DNA of 64,000 nucleotides from Przewalskia tangutica (lineage: Eukaryota > Streptophyta > Magnoliopsida > Solanales > Solanaceae), in assembly GCA_029844215.1 (NCBI GenBank), contig CM056731.1, positions 83,348,992-83,412,991 on the forward strand, given 5' to 3'. A program made the translations under genes and the position numbers. A model generated the notes under the pieces. It saw only the letters and a list, made by a program, of their open reading frames with translations, did not search any database and was not told the origin of the DNA. Below are positions 56,175-64,000 of this stretch, one piece after another (position 1 is the stretch's first letter; the number at the start of each line of letters is the position of its first letter).

Positions 56175-59100
56175 TGTTATACCCGTATTTCCAGTATGTA
56201 CGCGAGGACGACGTAGAAAAATTTAAGCCTTAAGATTAGGCAAGACCGAAAATTTTGTGCATAACACACGAAAGAATCGCTTTTCCGACGAAACGCCTTC
56301 CAAAACTTGCGTAGGAAAATTCCGCTATGTCATTTATTATTTTTATGGATTTTTCCGAGAGACGAAATATTTTGGACCAACGAGAGGCGACACTTGTCAC
56401 CCTCTAATCGTGGACTTGAGGGCGCTTTTTGGACGATTTGGAGAGTGGAGTTGGTAGGATATTTTGTGTAGTTGATGAGCAAGTGGGACCCACAAACACT
56501 TGTCCAAATCTTGACCTTACACTTGCCTACCACTTGGCTTGATCTTGGCCCTCGTTGTCCTATAAATACCCCCTTTGTGAAGACTTATTCATCCACAAAA
56601 ATCCCTAAGTCTTGAAATCTCTCTCCCTCCCTCTCTATGGTTTCGTCCATGCCTCCCCCTCCCCCTTGAGAAGGCCTTTTGGCCGAGAGGTACCCCCCCT
56701 CCTAGTGGTGCTAGCCGAGGGGTACCCCCTCTACCTTGAGTTGTTTTTGCAAAATACTACCCCCCTCTTGGTAGAAATGCTCTCCAAGTATTATTACTAT
56801 TCCAAAATACCTTGGCCCAAATACCTTGTAGTATTCCAAGGTTACACTTATACTAAAAGCCCAGAAATACTATTATACTTCCTTCACCACTAAACGAAAC
56901 CCTAAGGAAAAATCTTCACAGCTTGGTCAAGTATGAGGAAGAAGTTTCAGAGAACTTCTAAGGGTTGTTTGGAGCGGGTTGGAGCGCCCCGAGTAGGAGC
57001 TAAACGTTGCTCAGGATCGACATTAAACTTGGATAATTTTGGGCTTACCGAGGTAAATAATCCTATCCTTCTATTGTAATTGGAAATTACATACTGTAGT
57101 TGTATAGAAATGAATATAAGATTCATAAAAGAGTATTGAACTGTAATAAAAGGATATTACAGAATAGAATTGAATCGAATCACATCGTAAGAATATTCTA
57201 CAAGAGTAGTCTAGGCATTGATAGACTTGTATAACCCTTATAGGTTGATTGATCCGCGAGTAGCATGTACTACTTGAAAGGTGGACGAGGCTAGCCGTTA
57301 TAGCCGTGGAGCGCTTTGCTAATAGTCGATAATCGCCGCGAGGTATGTGATCCTTCCTATCCTCTCGAGCATGATATTTTAAAAGAATATATATATAGTA
57401 CGTAGACGACGTGTTAATCGAACGTAGTTGCACGGCAATGTCTTTTGACTTAAGCCCTAATAATAAGAATCTTGAAGTATTTCAAAAGAATTAAGAAACC
57501 TTTTGAAAGAAGAGTAATACTTGTTTTAAAGCTTAAGAGTTATACTAGCTTTATGGAAAGTTAGGTATAACGACTTAAGAGAGATAAAAGAATGGTTTAT
57601 TAATTTTAGAAGTTAAGAGACTTGATCTTAAAAGATAAGAGACTTGACTTAAATAAATTAATATGAGTTTTTGTGTGAAACCTCATTCGTGAGTAATGAG
57701 TACTTGGTTTGTAAAAGGAATAATGTTTTACCGATTTCGAAATGAGAATAAGTATCGAACAAACCACAAAGCCGCTAATAAAGTGGAAATGTATTGACTA
57801 ATAAAGTATTATTAAAACCAGAGAAACCTCCATCTGCATAGAAGCTAAGATGAGACAAAATGATATTACATTTCCTAGATCATGGCTGCTTAAATAAGAT
57901 TGATTATGAACAAGAATAACCTACTCACATATAAGGCATATGTATCTCAAATTGTTTTAAAGGAGAATTATATCATTAAGTGATTAAAACTATGAACTAC
58001 GAAACCTTTCGAAAATGAGAAACTTGAGCATTTGAAATTAGGCAAACTTGAACGTTTGGAAAATAATGTGGTTACTTGGTTTTACAAAGGGAAGTGTTTT
58101 GGTTTACTTAAAAAGATAGTCACTCTATTTTTATACTACGTATCAGTGTGACTTTTGTGAAAGAAACGGATCTTTTAAAGAGTTAATGTATGAAGTACTT
58201 TGGGGATAAACACCCGAACTTGTTAACATAAAGTAGAAGGTACCTTGTGTGAAGAACTTGATTGTATTGGTTTGTGATAGCCTTGTAATACTTTCTAGTT
58301 GATTTGATAAGTAAACATGTTAGGATACTACGTGTGTTAGTATCTTGTGGTGTCAGGGGTTATTCTTGTTGTGCTTATGTTGTTAAACTTTAAGCCCGTT
58401 GTACTGTTATTATATCATATACCCCCTTGACTTGTTATACCGAGGGCTTGCCACCCTTGATGAGGGTCTATACGGCCTATGCGGTCTATGTGACTATGCG
58501 GAACAACGGTATGCTCCAGGATTGATCATTCCGGGTGTTTTATCCCGATGCGGGGATGCCTACGCGCCGCTGTGCGACTATGCGTGTATTGAGACTATGC
58601 GGATCGCGGAGTCCAGAGGGTACCGGTTAGCTACCCCGACGCGGTCTATACGACCTACGCGGTCTACGTGTGACCTATGCGTCGCGGAAAGTCCAGTGAT
58701 TAGGCACGCATAATGATACTATGGGCGATCGCCTTGCTTTGATCATTAGCGCCTAGAAAAGACCGACATGATATCTATTTCACTCTTGTTTATGTTGTGG
58801 CGTGAGACCCATAGTTATAATTGAGTGATGACTTTGAGGCGTGAGTCCTCGACTTGACATGATCGCTATTTATCAGGAATCGTAGTTTGGTTATCATACA
58901 TGTCTCCCGCTTTATATAGACTACTATGATTTCATTTACGTGATTTTCGCCACATACTTGGTACCAGTTATCGACCTCCTTCGGCCGCTCATGCCGCAGG
59001 TAGAGGTACACCGCCGTTGATCCTAGCTCGTGGTCACAGTCAAGCTTGGGAAACTCCGCTTTCTTCCGAGGCTTATCAGCCGTATAGTCCCCGTCGCCAG

Positions 59101-59372
59101 AGTGCTACATTCGTGGTATGGCGGCCCCGTCCCGCCATTGTTGTCATATCACTCTTGAGGTCCTGTAATCGCTGTGGGCAGAATTGTAAAAAAAGGATGT
59201 AACTGTTCTAGTTGATATATATATATGCCGCAAGGCAAGTTTTTCTCAGATAACTGTTTTTCACTTCACTTTATTCATGTCTTGTTTTATATTCCGCTGA
59301 TTACTCTGATGTATGGCTACTTGGGTGCCCGGGGTAAGGCACCAGTCACGGGCCCGGGTTCGAGTCGTGACA
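56175..59372 (+). repeat. 3' LTR of element C
   Basis: Same layout as the 5' LTR, TATA box at 56561-56568, very similar through the C/T-rich tract. The copies differ mostly by small losses. It ends CGAGTCGTGACA before TAAAG (59373-59377). Confidence 0.92.
56561..56568 (+). promoter_or_regulatory. TATA box, C 3' LTR
   Basis: TATAAATACCCC as in the 5' copy. A transcript from this LTR would read into LINE ORF2. Confidence 0.6.
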
Positions 59373-59377
59373 TAAAG

Positions 59378-61743
59378 TCCCTAAGAGCTAGAGCAAACCA
59401 CCTGCTTGAATCCGAGAGACACTTCATAAGACAAAAATCAAGGCAAAAACACTTCATTGAGAGTTATAGGTGCTCCAAATACTTTCACAGCTTGATCAAG
59501 AGGAGTAATGTGAAGAACTCAATTAACTATCTTGTTAAGGACAACATAACTACCACAACATCTCCCGGGGAAGTAATAGAGATGCTTGTTGAGTTTTATA
59601 AAGAACTTTTAGGCTCATCTCGACCCTCAACCAACGTTGATCCCGCGGTACTTGATTGTGGTCCGAAGCTAGGGGAGGACGATGGCCTATTCCTTTTGCA
59701 TCCTATCTCCCCGAATGAGGTTTGGGATGCTCTCTCCGATATTGGCAATGATAAAGCACCTGGCCCGGATGGATTTTCAGCCGCCTTCTTCAAGAAAATA
59801 TGGAGGGATGTGGGACATGATGTAGTGAGAAGTATACAAGAATTCTTCTCATCCGGAGTTCTATTGAAGCAAGTGAACCATACCATACTTACCCTCCTGC
59901 CCAAAACTGATCGAGATCCCAAAGTAAGCGACTTTAGGCCTATCGGATTGACCAATGTGGTCTACAAGATCATAACAAAGATTTTAGCTAACCGGATGGC
60001 AATGTTTCTTCCTACACTGGTTGATAAATGCCAAGGAGCTTTTGTGAAAGAAAGGAACATGGTGGATAATGTCTTTATTGCCCAAGAACTTGTGAGAGGT
60101 TTTAATAGAGCTAGAGTCTCACCAAGGTGTATGCTTATGGTGGATCTACGAAAAGCATTTGATACGGTCTCTTGGAATTTCCTTGAGTCAGTGCTAAGAG
60201 GTCTCAACTTTCCGGACAGATTTGTTAGATGAATTATAGAGTGTGTTAGTTCAACCTCTTTCTCTCTTTCCATCAATGGAGAGTTACATGGTTATTTTGC
60301 GGGTAAACGCGGCTTAAGGCAAGGCGATCCTATGTCTCCTATGCTCTTTATCCTGTGCATTGAATACCTCTCAAGGATGCTAAAGCTAAAGACTTCGGAC
60401 AAAGCTTTTTCTTATCACCCTAAGTGCAAGAGGTTAGGCATCACTCACCTTGACTTTGCGGATGACCTCATGCTCTTTGCCAAAGGGGATGTATCTTCGG
60501 TTGGTGTTCTTATGGAGTGTCTTGAAGAATTAGAGGAGGCTTCTGGGCTTACGCTTAACCTGTCAAAATCTTCCATCTACTTAGCAGGATTGCAAGGTTC
60601 AATTCGAGACTTGATCTTGGCAAGAGTTGGTTTCTCGTTAGGAGTTTTTCCCGTGCGGTACTCGGGGGTCCCTTTGTCCCCAATTTCTGTCTCGGTAGAC
60701 CAGTTTTCCCCATCACTAGTGCAATCTCGGGATACATTCAGAAATGGGGCCACCACTCTCTTTCTTATGCGGGAAAACTGGAACTAATCAGATCGGTTAT
60801 TCAGGGTGTCGAGAGTTTTTGGTTTTGTGCACTCCCTATCCACTCTTCAGTTCTCAACAAGGTACGCTCAGCTTGCATCCAGTTCTTATGGGGTGGTAAG
60901 CCACCGAGAGTCACTTGGGACGAGATTTGTGTGCCTCAATCTGAAGGAGGCTTGGGTCTTATGAACATCAAAGTATGGAATCATGCCTTACTCTCCCGGA
61001 CCATCTGGAAAACACACACTAATGCGGATACCTTATGGGTTCAATGGATTAATAGCTACTACTTGAGAGGCCAATCCATTTGGGATTATGAGGTACGTTC
61101 TAGGGATTCCCCTTTATTCAAGAAACTTTGTGGCATTCGCGACACATTTATAAGCATCTTTGGTAGTCAAGGAAACACAATTGCCGGCTTGGAAAAATGT
61201 TGCACCAATGGAAGATTTGATTCTGGTCTTGTGTATGAGGTCCTGCGCACCACGCGGGAACATAAGCTTTGGATGTCTCAAATTTGGAAAGGTTTCATTC
61301 CTCCTAAATTCTCTTTCACAGTCTGGCTCACTTGTAGGAAACATCTAGCTACCAAAGACACTCTCTCCTACCTAAACTTGGAAGACATGACTTGCGGGTT
61401 CTGCAAGCGAGCTAATGAGACAAGGGCTCACCTCTTCTTTTCTTGCTCCTACACCCACAAGATTTGGAAGCATACAAAAGAATGGTTGGGAATTAGAAGA
61501 GAAATGACTACAATTGAAAGCGCACTCAAGTGGATCAAGAAAGAGCATCGCGGGATAGGCATCCGATCCAAAGCCATCTTACTTGCCTTTTGCATAGTGG
61601 TATATGAGATTTGGAGAACAAGAAATGAATTGCTATTTGAGGGAACTAGCTCAACGGCAGATGAGGTCGTTGAAAAAGTTAAAACAACAACTTATAGAGT
61701 TCTTTATGATTTAATCCCCTCTTGTAACGTCACCTCTAAGTGA
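59378..61743 (+). pseudogene. LINE ORF2, reverse transcriptase and C-terminal zinc domain
   Basis: This continues the endonuclease piece. RT motifs in order: KAPGPDGFSAAFFKKIW (about 59755), RPIGLTNVVYKIITKILANRM (59938-59999), GAFVKERNMVDNV, MVDLRKAFDTVSW with the first catalytic Asp (about 60143), LRQGDPMSPMLF (about 60315), and FADD (60455-60466) with the two catalytic Asp. A TGA at 60230-60232 replaces a Trp in relatives (TGG to TGA) and a frameshift lies near 60725-60735. After it the frame from 60785 to the TGA at 61743 is open and holds a zf-RVT-type segment, CGFCKRANETRAHLFFSC (61393-61446). Long open pieces show it is fairly young. Confidence 0.92.
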
Positions 61744-61865
61744 ACGCCCCATCCCTCCTTCATTTCTTGTTTTGTGTTACGTTGAGGATTGAGAACCCTC
61801 AATGATTGATTGTAGTTCCCAGTTTCTTTTTTAGTAATAATATTTTCATTTACCCGGAAAAAAAA
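61744..61865 (+). other. LINE 3' UTR and poly(A)
   Basis: About 114 bp of A/T-rich untranslated sequence ending in eight A (61858-61865). The target duplication follows at once. The short poly(A) fits a shrunken tail. Confidence 0.85.
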
Positions 61866-61882
61866 GTCTCATAACTTTAAAG
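61866..61882. repeat. LINE target-site duplication, right copy
   Basis: GTCTCATAACTTTAAAG, identical to 4677-4693. LTR E continues after it. Confidence 0.9.
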
Positions 61883-62490
61883 CAAAGTCTCATAATCCTT
61901 AAAGAAATCTAGTCTCATGACTTCTAAATAAATCAAGGCTCATAACTTTCTAACAACTCTTACCAACATCTCCCATAAGACTTGGTAAGGACTTAGGATT
62001 ATATTTGGACATGCCTTTAGTATAGAATTAATAACATGAATACTTTCTAATGACAAGGAAAGTATACTTCTAGAAAACAAGTCACGTATACTCCAAATAA
62101 CAAGGCAAGTATACTTCAAGGATAATCATGTCGATAGAAGGAAGAAGTTCACATACCTCGTTGATGACTAGCTCAACACGCCAAGTAGCAAAACGCTCCA
62201 ATGTACTTCAACCTTAGCGTCTATTCCACGTTCCAAGTAGAATATGCTACACGTAGTTCTTCAACCTATAGTGACGATATCACTTCTATCAGTATCATAC
62301 TTACTAGTATAAGACTTATACCAACTAATGGCCCTCTAATTCTACGGAAATTTGGGCAGCACTTCCTTTGTTTCTACGTACTTTTCCACATTTTTCAAGG
62401 CCCGTATTCATCAACCAACAAGCCACATTTAAGGCGCAACCAACAGTTAGCCAAAGGGGATTACACGCCTAACTGGACATGTAAAATTCT
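61883..62490 (-). repeat. LTR E, right part (continuation of 2903-4693)
   Basis: On minus this matches LTR A around 9145-9350 (GGCGTGTAATCCCC, AAGTGCTGCCCAAATTTCC, ACTACGTGTAGCATATTC). It reaches the AT-rich segment where the LINE entered, including an ACGAGGTATGTGAAC donor-like site on minus near 62160-62146. It ends at 62490, where LTR D2 is inserted. No gene; the 234-codon plus frame from 62201 crosses into D2 and is chance. Confidence 0.78.
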
Positions 62491-64000
62491 TGTTATACCC
62501 CGTAGTTCCAGGGTATGTATGCGAGGACGTACGTACGAGAATACGACATTAAAAATTGGAAAGAAAGAAAGATGTGATTTTTCGACGGAAAAGTTTCCGG
62601 TTTTTGTAAAGGAAAAAGGTTCGTTAATGGGAATTGGATTCCCAGATTTGGTATTCGGACTTCTTGGAATATTTGAGAATTATGGAATTTTATTTCCGGA
62701 ATTGGTCACGTGGGGCCCACGGGAGAAATTTACGGTTTTGTGGGGCCCACTTTGTTTTCGAGATTTTGGCCATTATGGATATTTTCGGGAGATGAAATAT
62801 TTTGGACGAGTAGGAGGGCGACACGTGTCACCCCTAGGTGGCCTTGTGGCCGAAATTATGTGCCAAGTGGCAAGACAAGTGGCCTTGTCTTGCAAGATAT
62901 TTTAGTGTGGACAAGTGGCTTGTGGGACCCACACACACTTGTCCCCAATCTCAACCACACACTTGCCTTCATCCTAGCCCTTGGTTGTCCTATTTATGCA
63001 CCCTTAGTTGATGAAATCTTCCACACTAAGACATTTCAAGACAAGAAATTCCCTCCCTTCTCCCTTGACCTAGAGCTCTCGGCTTTGCCCCCATTTCTTG
63101 AGCAAAATTTGTCCAACAATTCTTAAACTCTTAAGTGTTCTTCCCTAAGGTGTTAGGAAGATTGTGTACCAAGAGTTGGAAAAGATTTCACACCCCTAAC
63201 CTCTATTTGTTGCCTTGGCCGAAAGTTGTCATCTTTGAAACCTAAGTGTTCTTCACTTTTTGGAGTTGGTTCTTGAAGAGAAGTTGGTTAGGAGCTTCTA
63301 TGGGTTGCTTGTAGCGGATTGGAACGTAAAGATTTGGAGCTAAGACTTGCTTGGAGAGACTTTAAGAACTTGGATATTCTTGGGCTTTTTGAGGTAGTGA
63401 AACTTAAACCTCTTTGTGAATTTGTTATTATACATATATTATAAGTATATTATGGATTATATAATATATGGAGTAAAATTTGGAAGGATTTGGATCTTGT
63501 TAAGTTGCTAAAATGGAAATTGGCAAGAAAGCCACAAAATGGTAAAAACGTATCTTACTTGCTAAGAAGCTAATAACAAAGTAACTATAACTTATATTAA
63601 GATGGAATATAAGTTGGATGACTAATAAAGTAAGTGGATAAGTAAAATGGAAAAAGTTGGCCAAGGACCCCAACTTAAGGATCAGATTTACTTTGGACTG
63701 TATTTACTTTGGACTGTATTTACATTTCTGTTAAGGGGAAAATTGTTCAATCGCGTTCCGTTTGGGCGTGTGATCCCCTTTTTTAATTATTGTATTGTTT
63801 TGAAGGCGTGATAGTAAACCGCGTTACCGGTTGGGCGCGTAATTCCCTTCTTTTACTTATTGTTATTATGAAGGCGTGATAGTAAACCGCGTTACCGTTT
63901 GGGCGTGTAATCCCCTTCTTTATGTTGTTTAATTATTACGCCTTATTTATGGCATATAATTACGGTTATTCGGGCCTTGGAGAAAGATGGAAAAGTGAGT
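62491..64000 (+). mobile_element. LTR D2 (Tekay-type), 5' part, cut by window edge
   Basis: It starts TGTTATACCCCGTAGTTCCAGGG and is closely related to solo LTR D1 over its first ~300 bp. Expected left target duplication: ATTCT (62486-62490); the right copy is outside. A weak TATA-like TATTTATG lies at 62991. No coding frame is credible in it. Whether it is a solo LTR or a full element cannot be seen here. Confidence 0.85.
63750..63925. repeat. 68-bp tandem repeat in LTR D2, about 2.5 copies
   Basis: Copies of a segment with GAAGGCGTGATAGTAAACCG start at 63802 and 63870. A partial copy with GTTTGGGCGTGTGATCCCC precedes them. Solo LTR D1 does not have this array at the matching place. Confidence 0.8.

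Larger units (their letters stand above)
50210..59372 (+). mobile_element. Element C: Tekay-type Ty3/gypsy, both LTRs, internally deleted
   Basis: LTRs 50210-53441 (3232 bp) and 56175-59372 (3198 bp), with TAAAG at 50205-50209 and 59373-59377. The internal region is only 2.7 kb: primer site, gag, an unrecognised 0.7-kb stretch, the C-terminal part of integrase and a polypurine tract. Protease, RT and RNase H are absent, so C depended on other elements to move, unless the deletion is later. Confidence 0.92.
4694..61865 (+). mobile_element. L1-type LINE, full length, split into three pieces by nested LTR elements
   Basis: Segments are 4694-5098, 46888-50209 and 59378-61865. Together they make about 6.2 kb: 5' UTR, ORF1 (DUF4283 plus CCHC), ORF2 (endonuclease, reverse transcriptase, C-terminal zinc-binding domain), 3' UTR and a short poly(A) of 8. 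A 17-bp duplication flanks the whole, so this is one complete insertion later broken by elements A and C. Several stops and two frameshifts make it inactive. Confidence 0.93.

Noticed and set aside
62201..62905. 234-codon plus-strand frame as a possible gene
   Set aside because: It crosses the E/D2 border at 62490 and so joins two unrelated LTRs. Both parts are non-coding in their relatives.

Overview
The window looks like nuclear heterochromatin of a flowering plant. I see no host gene. Nearly every base belongs to retrotransposons: chromodomain Ty3/gypsy elements of the Tekay type (primer site for initiator tRNA-Met, LTRs of about 2.4-3.2 kb), the 5' end of an Athila-type Ty3/gypsy element (primer site for tRNA-Asp), and one L1-type LINE with a DUF4283/CCHC ORF1. 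The species cannot be read from this sequence.

The layout is a nest, resolved from target-site duplications (TSDs). The outer layer is a minus-strand Tekay-like LTR, here called E (2903-4693 and 61883-62490). It was hit on the left by the Athila-type element (1-2902), on the right by another Tekay-type LTR, D2 (62491 to the window end), and in the middle by the LINE (4694-61865, 17-bp TSD). The LINE is cut twice: by element A (5099-46882, TSD AGAAG) in ORF1 and by element C (50210-59372, TSD TAAAG) in ORF2 between the endonuclease and the reverse transcriptase. In both cases the LINE reading frame continues on the far side of the insertion. Element A carries a solo LTR, D1 (6095-9139, TSD AGGTG), and a full element B1 (14505-33751, TSD ACCAC). 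B1 carries a full antisense element of its own family, B2 (18481-28136, TSD CTACG). The deepest stack is E > LINE > A > B1 > B2.

The most unusual structure is inside A. After the 5' LTR the element contains five tandem units of about 2.2 kb. Each has the 5' ~280 bp of gag, then a near-perfect 106-bp inverted repeat made from an LTR segment, then the rest of an LTR ending in a primer binding site. The sixth copy runs into a gag-pol region that stops inside integrase and joins directly to a truncated 3' LTR. The inverted repeat shows a fold-back junction (GTATG, 15-nt loop, CATAC), which suggests one snap-back priming event followed by tandem amplification.

All coding regions are broken. In the LINE most stops are TGA or TAA where a C-to-T (or G-to-A) change from a coding codon is the simplest explanation. 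In the LTR elements the damage is mostly small losses at CAG/CTG/CCGG-like sites. These recur at the same positions in independent copies, even in the tRNA primer site, so part of the damage may be a base-calling or assembly artefact in methylated repeats. All family assignments rest on motifs read by eye; no database search was run.
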